DNA of 64,000 nt from Excoecaria cochinchinensis (taxonomy: Eukaryota > Streptophyta > Magnoliopsida > Malpighiales > Euphorbiaceae), in assembly GCA_947683425.1 (NCBI GenBank), contig CANTUQ010000327.1:1-64000 (forward strand), read 5' to 3'. Numbering within the stretch: the stretch's first letter is position 1; the number at the start of each line of letters is the position of its first letter. The position numbers were made by a program, and so were the translations under genes. The notes below the pieces were generated by a model. The model worked only from the letters and a program-made list of their open reading frames with translations. It made no database searches and was not told the DNA's origin. Below, piece after piece: positions 50,752 through 63,540 of this stretch.

Positions 50752-52826
50752 TGTAAGCACCGTGTCCTGGAGCGGTCCGGATCGGAGGTTACCCTATGAT
50801 GAAATCAATGTTCAAGGCCTGTGCAGGAGGCTGAAGTTGGAGGTTTTAGTCCCACGTTCCATGAGAAATGAGGTTTTTCTACACTTCAGGGGCAGAGGGG
50901 GAGAAAACGGGAGTTTTCCGAGTAAAAAAGGTTTTTTGTCCTCCACAGACGGCCAGCCCGTCTGTGGAGATAGCCCGTCGCTCCGAGTCACCGACGGCTC
51001 AGGGTTTTTTCCGACGCCCGTCGGAAAGTCACCGCCCCTGTCAGGAGCCGCCTGGTTTCCCGGAGCACGCAACCGTTCCGACGCCCGTCGGTGGATGTGG
51101 CAGGGCCGTCGGAAGTGTCCTTGTGTCAGTAGGATTCTTCCGACGCCCGCCCCTACGCACCGACGCCCGTCGGTCGTGTCTGGCTATATAAGGTCCGGAT
51201 TTTCACTTCAAAAAGGTGGAAAATTTTTCAGAAGAGGAAACTCTGCCAAAATTCGAGCATATTTTCTCTCTCTTCCAAAAACACACATTTTCCAAAAAAA
51301 AAAACTTTACTTAATCAAGGATCAAATCGATCAAAGGAACTAAAAGCTAATTAGTTTTCTTTAGATTTGAACTCCTAAATCGACTTTCTGAAGGATCGGA
51401 GGTGAAATAGCTCATTTTCTCTCTCTAATCTTTCATTCTCTTACTTTCTCGTGGAACGCGCGGGGATCTAACCGACATAAAAAATTCTACCCAAGGCAAC
51501 TATCTGAGGGTAAATATTTCGGATTCTCTCTCCATTTTTATCTCATATTTAATTATTTATCATTTATTTATTCATCCCGTGAAAATTTTGAATACGTATT
51601 ATTACTTTTCTTCATTTTGACTCCCTCATCTCCTTCTTGGATAAAACTTGTTTTTTATCTCGAAAGTCCCTTTCCTCCTCCCTGTTTTCCGGAGACAGAG
51701 GTGACCGACGGGTCATCTTTATGACCGACGCCCGTCGGTCACCCACCTACAGACGCCCATTCTTGAGTGACGAACGGGCATAACGACTAACCAAACCGAC
51801 GCCCGTCGGTCAACCAGGAAAACAGGTGGGTTCTGCCTCCGTTTTTTTGATCATTTTCCATCTCTATTCAGTCCCTTCGATTTCTTATGTGTTAATTTTA
51901 TGAATGTTAACATCTCTTAACTTTTTGTGAGTGTATATTGGTTCTCTTGGATAATTTCGAGCTTGAGCGGTTGCCTACCATGCATGGTGGATTTCGTCTG
52001 GTTTAGTTTTCTTAAACCTCTTGATTTATTTCTCTCGCTCTTTCATTCATTGATTATTTTATGTATATGAATAAGCTCTTTTATCCCGTTAAATGTAAGA
52101 ATAGATCAACGATTTATACTTAAACAAAATTGAGTTTTGTATAAAATGTAAAAAGGGTCCAACGCCCTATTTTCATCCAATAAAAATAATCACATATTAA
52201 ATATCCCATTTTCAATGATGATGCATGAGAGGACCGAAGTCCTCAAAATAAATAATGCCCCGATTTGTGCATGAACCGCACATTTACATAAGGGAGTTGT
52301 ATTCCGCTCCTTGTGTTATTGTAATTTATCGCTTTTGATATCTATTCTGCTCATTTACTGCTTTCCGAATGTGAATAAATGCGCCTTTTAAATCAACTGC
52401 ATAGTATGGAGAGAGAGCGAACAAATGACATTAAAATTTGATCATAAATTAATCGAGGTAGAAATAGATGAGAAATCCCGGACCCAGCTCTGGTCTTTGG
52501 GGCTCGAGAGGTTAGAGGTTATCCTCCAAAATACTTCTTGGGTCACGAGGCTTTAGCGCTAATCCTAGGCTCTTTTGGGCGAGAAGTTTACCTTCCAAGA
52601 CCCCTCTAGCTGGCCCAAAATGGATACCAAGCGCAGTCTTAGGCTCTCCGAGGCGAGAGTAACTTTCCCAATGTTCTATTGGGTGGCGACTCCATGATAC
52701 CTCTTTGTTGCCCAACATAGACGCACTTGCGATTTATTGCAAGATGCCAACGGACCCGCAAATGCCCCGGCCGCCCACGTGCGGGCGGTCCGAAAGGGCG
52801 GCCGCGGGGACCCGGCGCGCGTCACA
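50752..52826 (+). repeat. Element D 3' LTR
   Basis: 2075 bp. Compared with the 5' LTR I see roughly ten differences, including CGAAAAG/CGGAAAG, TTCCAGG/TTCCCGG, GACATCA/GACATAA and a short replacement (GGCCGTCGG vs AACAGG) near 51822. TATA is at 51185-51192; the 12-bp palindrome is at 50941-50969. Confidence 0.95.
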
Positions 52827-52831
52827 ATGTC
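52827..52831. repeat. Target site duplication of element D (right copy)
   Basis: ATGTC after GTCACA, identical to 36963-36967. Confidence 0.95.
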
Positions 52832-53491
52832 CCGTTTCAGCCAATAAAATTGACACTTCATAAAAAATCGTTTTTGTAATGAATATGCATGGTAGGACCA
52901 AAGTCCTCATTCCAATGAATATCCCGTTTTATACACGTATCACACTTTTATAATGGGAGTTGTATTCCGCTCCTCGTGTTATTGTAATTTATTTCGAACA
53001 CTTTATCTTAATTCTTTCATCTATTTACCGCTTTGGATGTGAATGATTTGCGCTTTAATAAAATGCATCGTGTGGAAAGTTGGTGAAATAATAAACTCAA
53101 AACATAATTGTAAAATTAATCAAAGTACGAATAAATGAGAAGTCCCGAACTCACTCTGGTCTTTGGGACTTAAAGAGGCGAGAGGTTTAGGACTTCCAAG
53201 ACACCTCTTGAGTCCCACCAAAAGGCTTAAATATACAATCCTAGGCTCTAGGGGAGCAGAGGATAAGGCCTCCAAGATCCCTTTAGCTAGCTCAAGATGG
53301 ATATGTATGCGCCGTCTTAGACTCGATAAGGCTAGATGACCCTTCCCAATGTTCTATTGGGTGGCGACACAAAGAAACCTCATTGTTGCCCAAAATAGAC
53401 GCACTTGTAAATACCTTACAAGTTTTATGAACCTCTCCCGATCGCCCTGAAGCGGGCTTTCGGGAGGACGCGAGGTTCGGCGCGTGTTACA
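52832..53491 (+). repeat. Element C 3' LTR, part 2
   Basis: Continues the LTR cut at 36967 (CCGTTTCAGCCAATAAAATTGAC) and ends GCGTGTTACA at 53491. The internal primer-site-like copy has decayed to TGGCGACACA here. Confidence 0.92.
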
Positions 53492-53496
53492 CCTGG
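53492..53496. repeat. Target site duplication of element C (right copy)
   Basis: CCTGG, identical to 21226-21230, followed by the continuing host antisense ORF (GACTCCTGACGAGTGC). Confidence 0.9.
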
Positions 53497-53860
53497 GACT
53501 CCTGACGAGTGCATTACCAGATTCAATGAGACATCAGACGATGATGTTAGCTTTACGCACGCTTGGCTTCCCTTGTCCGGTGCAGTTATTGATGGGTCTT
53601 CAGGATGTGTTCCCTTATGCGGGCTCCATGAGGCGACCTTTTACATCATGGTTCGTTGATCCTGTCAACTCGGAGTAACTCAGGATGTGGTGAGACTCCC
53701 TTTATCTTTTCGAGGTGGAGTTCTTTCTGCGGCCTTTGCCTCCCGCTATCATGAGCTTTGGAGCCGACTACCATTTAAAAGATGGATACTTAGCCCGGCG
53801 GCTGATAACCGAACCCGACGACTGAGGCATTTGGCCAGCGAGGGTAGTAGTAGGGCATAG
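53497..53860 (+). pseudogene. Element B antisense extra ORF, exon 2 (part 2)
   Basis: Continues the exon split by element C, e.g. SDDDVSFTHAWLPLSGAVID and GSSGC, and ends SEGSSRA with a stop at 53858-53860. A ~60-bp segment near 53775 is missing relative to C and D (RLPFKRWILSP joined directly). A short indel near 53660 disturbs the frame. Ends match the 525-nt exon 2 of the other copies. Confidence 0.75.
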
Positions 53861-54072
53861 TTTAGCTTTACATGCGTTTTGAGTAGTATGTTTCTTTTTA
53901 AAGCAGAGTTGGACAATAATGTAAATGAATAAATCAAACTTATTTCATTTCACAAATTTGTGTACATTTCAGTATGACTTCAGCATACATGATCGCTTTT
54001 TGACATTAATTCAATTATGCAAGACTACATTCATTCATGGAACTAAATCTTGACAGCATCAAACTCCTGTCT

Positions 54073-54103
54073 CCAATCAGCCCTCTCGGGTTTTCATGAT
54101 TGG
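54073..54103 (-). ncRNA. Conserved post-pol hairpin, element B
   Basis: Minus-strand CCAATCA...TGATTGG with CCC-GAGA-GGG tip, identical to element C and paired-different from element D. Confidence 0.6.
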
Positions 54104-54245
54104 ATATTTTCTCTCAAGTCTCTAATTTTTTCCCAGGATGCCTTTTTTCGGTTTTCACCCTAACGAGGCGCCCGATTTTAGCAGGGCCGCCTTTTTTCGA
54201 TTTTCGACCCGCAGGGCTTTTATTCTTTTCTTTTGATTTTGGTCT

Positions 54246-57200
54246 TTAGCCATGGAACCTTTTGAGTCTGTCGATATTGACCGGTTCCTTGAATTCATTA
54301 CCATCGCTATCCGATAAGATTGCAGCTCCTTTGGATAACAGCATCTTGAGGACATATGGCCCTTCCCAAGTTGGTCTAAATTTTCCTCTGATATCCGGTA
54401 CGCCTGGTCTTATCTGTTTGAACACTAAATCCCCCTCCTTCAGTGGATGCTTTTTCACCTTTTTTCCAAATGATCTGGCCAGCCTTTTCTGATAGATCTG
54501 ATTATGATAGTAAGCTTTCATCCTGCTCTCATCTAATAAGTTCAAACGCTGTAACCTCTCTTGTATCCATTCGGCTTCCAGAATCTGAGCTTCCATGACT
54601 ACTCTCAGTGATTTAAGCTCTACCTTAACCGGCAGCACTGCCTCTATTCCATAAACCAAGAAAATGGAGTAACTCCTGTAGACGTCCTTATCGTCGTTCT
54701 GTAACCCCACAATGCAAAGGGAAGCTTCTCTACCCAGTCTTTGTAGGTTTGGACCATCTTGGCTAGGATCCTCTTCATATTCTTATTGGCAGCCTCTACT
54801 GCCCCGTTAGCTTGTTGTCGATAGGGGGAGGATTTGTGGTGCTCGATCCCGTTCTTCTCAAGAATCTTTCTGGTTTCCCCCATGAATTGCACCCCGTTAT
54901 CAGACACTATGTGATGTGGGAGGCCATATCTGCATATCAGATTTCTTTCAATGAACCTGGCCATGTCTCTTGCGTCGATATTCTTAAAGGACTCCGCCTC
55001 CACCCATTTTGTAAAATAGTCGATTGCAACTATTATATATCTGTGTTCGTTGGATGCCGTAGGGCGGATTTCTCTAATAATGTCTATTCCCCAAGCAGCG
55101 AATGGCCAAGGTGACGTTAGGCTGTGTAGCTCTGACACTGGCAAATGCCTTAAGTCTGCGTATTGCTGGCATAGCTGGCACTGCTTCACATATTTTTAGC
55201 AATCGTTATCCATCGTAAGCCAGTAGAAGCCTTGCCTCACAATCTTTTTGGCTAATGTCAGCCCATTCATATGGGCTCCGCATATTCCGGCGTGTGTTTC
55301 TTCCATTACCCTCCTGGCCTCTTTTTCGTCCAAACACCTCAATTGGATATCATCAGCTTGCCGTTTGTACATTATCCCATTTATACAAATGAACTGGGTA
55401 GATAGCTTGCGAATCAATCTTTGATCATTTTCGGTAGCCTCCTCTGCAAATGTCATATTATCTAGGTAATTCATAATGTCATGATACCATGGCTTTCCAT
55501 CCGCGACTTCTACTTCCATAACTGATCTCGATTCGAAGCTAGGTCTCTCAGAACTATAAATTAAAATTGGCTTCATGTGCACCCCTTCAGGGTTGTCCCA
55601 CATTGATACTAGCATGGCGAGCGCATCGGCTAACTGATTTTCATCCCTAGGAATGAAATGGAATGTGCATACTTCGAATTGACTGCTCAGATCTCTCAAG
55701 TGCCGGATATATGGCACTAGCCTCTCTTCTTTCACGGCCCATTCACCTCGGATTTGATTGACCACCAAGGAAGAATCACCAAACACTTCCACATTCTTCG
55801 CTCCTAAAGCTATTAATGCCTCCAATCCAAAAACACATGCTTCGTATTCAGCTTCGTTATTGGTAGCCTTGAATCTCAACTTTTTCGCCAAGGGAAGCTT
55901 TTCGTCATCCGGGGTTATCAGAATGACTCCTACTCCTGCCACTTTTTTATTCACAGCTCCGTCAAAGTGTAATTTCCAACCTTGAATCCCGATAGCTGCC
56001 ACATCCTCATCTGGAAAGTTAAACTCGTATGAGTCTCCTTGGATCGGGTGTTCTGCTAGAAATTCCGCCACTGCACTCCCTTTGATGGTCTTCCGGGTGA
56101 GATACTCCACATCAAATTCTTGAAGTAACAGCAACCACCTACCCATTTTCCCAAGCAAAGATGGGGCCTCTTGCAAATATCTCAGGGGATTCTGCCTCGC
56201 GACTGCCTGCACTTTGTAAGCATGAAAGTAATGTCGCAACTTCTTAGAAGCCCAGATTACTGCAAGGCAAATCTTTTCTACCTCAGTGTATTTGACTTCA
56301 TAGGCTAAGAATTTCTTACTGAGGTAATAAAGAGCAAATTCCACTCCAACATCATCCTCTTGGGCCATCATAGCACCTACAGAACTGTCCTCTATGGCCA
56401 AGTATAGGATCAGCGGCTTGCCTGGCCGTGGTGGTCTCAGTACCGGTGGATTCAACAAATATTCTCTGACAGCATCAAAAGCCTTTTGACAACTCTCGTT
56501 CTATACTACTGGTTGATCTTTTCTGAGTAGTTTAAAGATTGGCTCATAGATTGAAGTAAGCTTAGCGATAAATCTACTGATGTATTGCAACCTGCCCAAA
56601 AAGCTTCTTACATCCTTCTGTTTCTGCTGTATCGGCATTTCTCTGATGGCCTTAACCTTATCCGGGTCAATCTCAATCCCCCTTTTACTAACTATGTGTC
56701 CTAGCAGCTTCCCTGAGGTAACACCAAAGATAGACTTTTTAGGATTCAACCGCAAGTTGTACTTATCTATCCTTCGAAAGAACTTTTCCAGGGCTTCAAA
56801 ATGGCCTTCTCTAGTGGCTGACTTTATCATCATGTCGTCCATGTATACCTCTACCTCTTTATGAATCAATTCATCCAATTTCTTCATTGCCATCCTCTGA
56901 TAAGTGGCTCCTGCATTTTTAAGGCCAAAAGGCATCACACGATAAGCGTAAGTCCCCCACTCCGTGATGAAGGCCGTCTTGATCCGATCAATTATTTCAT
57001 TGAGAATTTGATTGTAGCCCGCGTAACCATCTTTGAAGCTATACATCTCACAAGCAGCGGCGCTGTCTATTAGTACGTCTATATGAGGCAATGGAAAATC
57101 ATCTTTTGGACAGGCCTTATTCAGATTCCGATAATCCACACATACTCTTACTTTGCCATTCTTCTTGGCTACAGGGACAACATTGGCCAACCATGTTGGG

Positions 57201-58684
57201 TATTGCACCTCGACTAGAAACTTGGTTTTGATTTGCTGGCGAATCTCTTCTTTCACTTTCTCCGCCCATTCTGGCCTAAGCCTTCTCAACTTCTGCTTAA
57301 CAGGTTTATGGTCTGGATAGGTGGGGATAGCATGCTCTGTGACTTTCCGATCAATTCCTGGCATATCTTCGTAGGTCCAGGCAAAGACTTTTTCATATTT
57401 CTTTAAGATTCTCTCAAATTTTTCTCGCTCTTTAGGAGTTATATCTGATGCTATCAAAATTTCTTTTGGATTTTCTAGGGTTCCAAGATTGAATGGATTA
57501 GCATCAGTTGAATCAATATCAAATATGGATGGATACTGATCATGATCATGCATAGTGAAATCATCAGAAACATCACACAAGTAAGCAAAACCATTCAATT
57601 TATTAATAAGATTGAAATTGTCATTAACATCATTGAAAAGTTCTGGAGCAAAAAGAAAATCTAAACTATTTTCCTCTTCCTCCTCTGCTAGTGTATCTAC
57701 CGCAGTCGACGTTTTCGCATCACATCGGCCCTTTGGAATCTCCTCATTCACCTCCCGCACAGCTTCCTCTATCTTGGCCTTTCCTTTCAGCTGGGTGGTT
57801 ATCATCTTTTCAGTAATTATTTCTTCCGGCGTCTCGCGGTCCCAAATTGTCCTACTAGTCATGATTTTTTCATCCCAAAAACCCTCTGCTGGCTTGATTA
57901 ATCCAATGCCCCAGTCATAGACATCATTGAAAACCTCGAAACCTGGCACAATTCTTCCATCCAGCCACTGCGGTTCATTTTCTCCTGCATAGGCACATGC
58001 TGCGGTTGCTGGCACAAAGGTCTTCCGAATATGGGGAACTTCCATTTTTGACTTCTCGCCTTTCTTTACAGCACCTGTATATCCAAGACCCCTCTTGTCT
58101 TTTTGACCCTTAGTGGTAACGGCTGTCGGTAACCCTTGAGAATTCTTGCCCAGTCCTGCACCAGGGAGGAATGACATTTTCTTCATCATATTCAATACCT
58201 GGGGGCTTTCTTCCTTCTGCTCTTCTTTGCCTATCATGGTGACATAAAACCCATTAAACGGCTGTCTGGCTATCTCCAGTACTGAAACCTGATTCTCTCG
58301 TGCAGCCTTTATAGTCACGATCTGGCCTTCGTGAGGTATCTTTACCATCTGATGCAGTGTAGAAGGGACTCCTCCCAATCTATGAAACCATGGTCTGCCT
58401 AGCAAAGCTGAGAAATTGGCGGGTATGGGCAACACCACAAACTCTACTTCTGACTCTACCGGTCCCGTTTTCACCACCGCTGTGAAGGTTCCCGAAGCCT
58501 GCCTACGCGAGTTGTCATATGCCGTGATGGTAAGATCAGATTTTGCCAACATATCCTCTGTTACCCCAAAAGCTGCTATTGCTACCTGTGGGCATACATT
58601 TATGGAAGAACCATCATCTACCATCACACAGGCGGTATACTTTTGGTTAATCTGTGCCCTTAATCGCACTGGTAAAAACAACAT
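54246..58684 (-). pseudogene. Element B pol (broken)
   Basis: Same domain order as element D: retropepsin VDDGSSINVCP near 58618, G-patch (LPGAGLGKNSQG), RT with YMDD near 56840 (the other copies have YVDD), RNase H, and integrase with HX5H zinc segment. Breaks: TAG at 56499-56501 (TGG type), TAA at 55196-55198 and a one-base loss near 54660 within the integrase. A ~40-bp deletion at the gag-pol joint (near 58675) removes LPAEGRNHNR and shifts the frame. It ends LKRFHG at 54246. No chromodomain. Confidence 0.9.
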
Positions 58685-60500
58685 TCTCTCTCGATCCTCC
58701 TTTTACTACCTCTAGAAGTTCCGTAGGTGAAATGGTTGTAGCCACAGTTGCTTCGCACAAAGCCTCCACCACCTTCTGCCTATGTGATGGTGACTGTCTC
58801 AGAAGATCCCATATTAAAATCTGAGCCGGGGTCTTTTTCAGTTGCTTGACAATCGGATCTTCCTCCGGCTCCTTTCCCCTTCTATCCTCAATCGGCTCTT
58901 GTGGCTTCTCCACTTCCGGGGCTATCTTTCCACTCCGGGTCATAGCTCCCACTTCTTTCCTCTTTGGTTCTTCTCCTTCCTCTTTCGAACCCCAAAGGTC
59001 GGAAAATGTTTCCAAATCATCATTTTCAGTTCCACTATCATCAGTGGACCAGCAATCGATCACTGCAGCGGGAGGCCCTTCTTCACTCCCCTCATAGAGG
59101 CTTGTGACAGAAGTGTGGATATCATTGTCGTATAATTCCTTTAGCACAAAGTTCTCGGGCAAACTGGACCCGATCATATTCACTGGCGGAGGCATGTTAT
59201 TGTACCCAGCTTTCTTTTGACCCCCTCTCTTTTCTGGATATGTGATCTGTTTTAAGTCAATCAAATCCTGAATTGCGTGCCTCAAAGTCCTACAGTTGTC
59301 GGTTACATGTCCAATGTGCTGATGATATGCACAATACTCATCGTCTTTATGTCCTGGCGTGCCTTGAGTTCTCGCAAGTCTAGGCGGTAGAGGTTGCAGC
59401 TTATTCTCTTTCATCAGTCTTCTTAGTACCCATGATAAGGACCTCCCGAGATTGGAAAAATGCCTCGGAGTGGCGTTTGTAGTTGACACCTTAGCAATCT
59501 TCCTTGTACCACTAGCAGAACTTGTTGGTCTACTGGCCACTTGACTCCCACTGCCTCTCTTAGGATAGTTCTCATTTCCTGCTTTCCTAACAAGGTACTC
59601 TCCTTCGGCCTCAATGGCGATGTCCTTCAGGGACTCCCAATCTTTTAGTCCTTTCATCCTTAATCCATCCCTCAAATACGGGCTCACATTATTAATGAAT
59701 AACCGTATTTGATCCTGGGTATCTGGTTTCCTCTTCATTTCCATCACCCGATTCCTCTACCGGGTTAGATACTCATGGAAGGACTCTCCTTCTCTCTGCT
59801 GTAACAGTTCCAGGTCCTTCAGGGTTACCTCCATTCTTGTACTACAATCATATTACCTCAAAAATTCTTCTGTCAATAAATCCCAGTCTTCCTTAGTCCG
59901 GCGATCGAGCTCGTGATACCAATCCACTGCCGAGCCCGTCAAGCTCAAGCAAAAGTACTCAATTTTCTGCTTCCTCGTCAAAGTGGTGCCTTTCATCACC
60001 AATGAGTACTGCTTTATATGTGCTAGGGGATCAGAAGTACCGTCAAACTTTGGCACGTCCGGCATCTTAAAGTTCATTGGGACTAGATTCACTCCTTGGC
60101 CCTTCGTCAACATCCTCGTCATAGCTTCAAATCTCTCTTCCACCTTCCTCCAGATGGCCTCTTCAATTTTAGGGGTTTTCCCTTTCTCAAACATACGTTC
60201 CTTATATTCCTCGTCTTCCCAATCATCATCCAGCCTCGGGACAGGTCTTCCCCTATGTGCCCCCGAAGTAGTAGCTCTTAGGTTCACGAGTGGCGGACGA
60301 GTTTCATCTTGTGGGTCCTCTCTGACCTCTTCCATTTCATTATTCCTCACAGAAGGAGGCTGTGGGTTCTGCGGGGCTGCTTGTTGACCCATTGCGGCTA
60401 TCATTGCCAACATCCGGTTCTCAAACTCTTCCAACCTTCGGCCCACTTCCTCTGCTATCATTGCCCTGGTGGCCTCTGCACCTCTCGGCGAGTTTCCCAT
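58647..60500 (-). pseudogene. Element B gag (broken)
   Basis: Starts MGNSPRGAEATRAMIAEEVG at 60500. Capsid-type region VDWYHELDRRTKEDW near 59900. TAA at 59853-59855 (CAA type) and TAG at 59757-59759 (TGG type) interrupt it. The zinc-knuckle-like CAYHQHIGHVTDNC lies near 59310-59270. It lacks ~8 codons (EDKELEGED) present in element C. It ends SAIKGTD at the gag-pol deletion joint. Confidence 0.88.
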
Positions 60501-61421
60501 TTCTTCGGGTACAGAAAATCGATCTGAAGTGGCATAACTGGTCTCAGAAGAATTGTCCGGATACTCTATCCTTTCTGGTAACTCGAAAAATGGATTCCTG
60601 CATAGCCGTCCCCGGGACCCCCTTGTCCACCTAGGCGAATCTATGATGGCTGAAAAACACAGGGGTCATGATGATGCATGATTGCACAAAAATAATGCAT
60701 GATCGTGCTATGCAACACTCACAAGCCACATGCAAGCACATAGGTCCTTCCAACCTTATTACTCCCGCACACGAGGTCATAGTCTCTTTCCTAGGTGGGA
60801 TTGGCCCATGGGTCAGTCTGGGGACCCGATGAACGCGTATGGTGCACGGTGAAAATCTGGCAGCATAACCTCTCCTAACTAATGCACAGGCGGATGGGTT
60901 ATGATCATTATGTATTTAGGCAATCCGAATAAGCTATCCTGGGCCTATCAGGGCATGAAAGCCTTTGATTAGGTGACCAGTCAAACTATCAGGGTTTGTC
61001 CAAGACATAATGATCCATACAGCAAGTATCGTATTAAGGTTCATACCACTTAGGGGAAGTAACTATTTCCATTTACATGAGCTTTAGTCAAAGGGTGGTG
61101 TTACTTTAGGGCTACCCAAGCATGGTCCCTGCCAATGGGTCTAGCTCATCACGAGCGTAACGACCGATCGGGTCACCATTTAATATACCATGATGGTACG
61201 AGGCTTGGGCTGGTGATTATCCTTAACACTTCCCTAAATTGAGTGAAAATAGGGTCGTGCTTCGGGAACACACCGGGGCTAAAAGAGGGACCAAACTAGC
61301 ATAGATCTAAGGCTCTAATGCGATGTAAATGCAAATTTTAAAAGATGGTGAAATTTCTAAGCTAAAATCTAATTGTGAATTTTAATAAAAGTACTTTCGA
61401 ATCGAAGTCTCGAGTATGTCA
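60501..61421 (-). other. Element B leader
   Basis: Noncoding leader homologous to C and D, read on the minus strand. It keeps the putative acceptor GTGTTTTTCAG before CCATCATAGATTCG (near 60650). No coding frame. Confidence 0.65.
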
Positions 61422-61439
61422 TCCCCAGCGGAGTCGCCA
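61422..61439 (-). other. Element B primer binding site
   Basis: The minus strand reads TGGCGACTCCGCTGGGGA one base from the LTR. It complements the tRNA-Arg 3' end over its first ten bases. Confidence 0.85.
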
Positions 61440-61440
61440 A

Positions 61441-63535
61441 TGTGACACGCACCGAACCCCGTGTCCTCCCGAAAGCCCGCTTTAGGGAGATCAGGAAAGG
61501 TTCATAAAACTTGTAAGGTATTTACAAGTGCGTCTATTTTGGGCAACAATGAGGTTTCTTGGAGTCGCCACCAAATAGAACATTGGGAAGGGTCGTCTAG
61601 CCTTATCGAGCCTAAGACGGCGCATACATATTAATTTTGAGCTAGCTAGAGGGATCTTGGAGCCCTCATCCTCTACTCCCCTAGAGCCTAGGATTGTGTA
61701 TTTAAGCCTTTTGGTGGGACTCAAGAGGTGTCTTGGAACTCCTAGACCTCTCGCCTCTTTGAGTCCCAAAGACCAAAGTGAGTTCGGGACTTCTAATTTA
61801 TTCGTACTTTGATTAATTTTAGAATTATGTTTTGAATTTATTATTTCACCAACTTTCCACACGATGCACTTTATTAAAGGCGCTATCATTCACATCGAAA
61901 GCGGTAAATAGAAGCAAAAATCAAGATAAAGTGTTCGCAATAAATTACAATAACACTAGAAGCGGAATACAACTCCCATTTATAAAAGTGCGATACATGC
62001 ATAAAACGGGATATTCATTGGAATGAGGACTTTGGTCCTGCCATACGTATTTATTGCAAAAATGGTTTTTTATGAAGTGTCAATTTTATTAGCTGAAATG
62101 GGACATTGGTCCACCATTTTTGGGAAAATCTCCAGGTTTAATTGTTAAAAAGCTTTTGGTCCTTTTTACCTTAATGACGTTAAAACCATTTCCATAACAA
62201 CATAAATAAGAGCTAAAGGATAAAAAAATGAACCCGGATAGAGATCCTCAGGATGGCGCAACCACCATCTCTCACAACTCCAACTTTCAATGGTCAGAAA
62301 AGAACTCACAAGGATAAACATGTTAGCAAAAACGTGAATAAAAATAAAAGTGAGAAAATTCTAACAGAAACAAGTTAAGAGATAGGATTTTATGAGATAA
62401 AAAATGAGAATTTTGCCTAGGGATGGCTACCTGGATCGTGCCGGCGGCCGTCCCTAGTGAGGGGACAACAAATTAAAGAACCTCTTAAATCTTTTGTAAA
62501 AAAAGGGTAATAAAGTATATATAAAAATCAATGTAAATCAAATTAAATTATACAAATGTTAACCCATAATGTTTACCCTCGGATTTTACATTTTAGGGTG
62601 GATGTCGAATGATTTTGTCCCCGTGTACCTCGCAAGGATCAAAGAAAAATCAGATCAAAGAAAGAAGATTTATGTTGTTCTTTCCTTGATAATTTGATAG
62701 CGATCGTGTGTTCGAATTAGTTATATTGATGGAAACGACTGAATTTCGTCACCTCAATTTGACTTAATTCGTAACAAAAAAAATTAAGGAAATCAATTAA
62801 TTGAAAGAAGTTTTATCGAAATACAACTCTGCAAATGAATAGAGATTTATAAACTTTTTGCTTAATTTGCTCACAGAAAAACCATTTTCTAAAAAGCAAT
62901 TTTCTCCAAAAAAATATTTGATAGCTTTTTTCTAAATAAAATCTCTCTAAAATTTCTCTCTCTTTTTCCAAATTCCCTCCAATTTTTCTAACCCCTAAAA
63001 CTGAAATTTGATCCTTTATTTATAGGGTTTTATGAGATAATTAAGATAAACCTCTATCTAAAGTTTGAATTTTAAAAGGACTTTAAAATTCAAGTTTTAG
63101 ATAAATTCTATCCCTATTTGGAAAAGAAAAGAGATTAAATTTTATCCAATCTGGCGTGATCCGATCAGTTACCGTACCGACGGGCTTCCCTGCACCTACC
63201 GAGGGCCGTCCCTACTAAGGGCAAATGCAGGAAACTGACTAGGGACGGGGCACGATCCTAGGGACGGGCATCCCTAGATCGCCACGGATCCGTCCCTACT
63301 ACGCCTAGGGACGGGCGTCTCTACACAGACGGGATGCCCGTCTGTGGAGCAAAACTCCCAATTTTACCCAAAATTTATCCAATTATTTCAAAACTCCATG
63401 CTATAGAAAAATATTTTGATCCTCGCGAAACCGAAAGACGAAAGCCTCCAAATTTCATCCCCTTACTCGAAAATTGACATTGATCTCTTCATCGGGTAAC
63501 TCTGATCTGGACTGCCTCAAGACCCGGTGTTTACA
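61441..63535 (-). repeat. Element B 5' LTR
   Basis: About 2095 bp, minus-strand start TGTAAACACCGGGTC at 63535, end ...GTGCGTGTCACA at 61441. TATA (TATAAATA) at 63017-63024. Palindrome cluster near 63170-63350. Internal TGGCGACTCC copy at 61561-61570. It is similar to the 3' LTR at 13964-16098 with many more differences than between the two D LTRs. Confidence 0.92.
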
Positions 63536-63540
63536 TTATC
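63536..63540. repeat. Target site duplication of element B (right copy)
   Basis: TTATC, one mismatch from TTGTC at 13959-13963. Confidence 0.6.

Larger units (their letters stand above)
36968..52826 (+). mobile_element. Element D: young Tat-type Ty3/Gypsy retrotransposon with deleted gag
   Basis: 15.86 kb with 5' LTR 36968-39047, PBS 39049, leader, truncated gag, open pol frame (40428-44930), post-pol hairpin, antisense ORF, divergent promoter, sense ORF, 73-bp repeats, PPT and 3' LTR 50752-52826. The perfect 5-bp duplication and near-identical LTRs show recent insertion. It belongs to a different family from B and C: the LTR starts TGTAAGCACCGTGTCC and the 3' repeat unit is unrelated, yet the gene plan is the same. 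It lacks capsid and nucleocapsid coding and would need Gag in trans. Confidence 0.95.
21231..53491 (+). mobile_element. Element C: Tat-type Ty3/Gypsy retrotransposon, interrupted by D
   Basis: Plus-strand element inserted in element B. 5' LTR 21231-23359, PBS 23361, leader, gag-pol 24298-30622, post-pol hairpin 30765-30795, antisense ORF 32368-31008, divergent promoter, truncated sense ORF 33046-34568, tandem repeats, PPT, 3' LTR 35501-36967 plus 52832-53491. Net length about 16.4 kb. Gag-pol has several stops and shifts. Same family as B. Confidence 0.93.
13964..63535 (-). mobile_element. Element B: Tat-type Ty3/Gypsy retrotransposon, interrupted by C and D
   Basis: Minus-strand element. 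5' LTR 61441-63535, PBS, leader, gag, pol, post-pol hairpin, antisense two-exon ORF (split by element C at 21230/53492), divergent promoter, sense ORF, tandem repeats, PPT, 3' LTR 13964-16098. Its own length without the inserts is about 17.3 kb. Gag, pol and both extra ORFs carry stops and frameshifts, so it is dead. It belongs to the same family as C: LTR, ORFs and the 52-bp repeat unit are shared. Confidence 0.9.
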
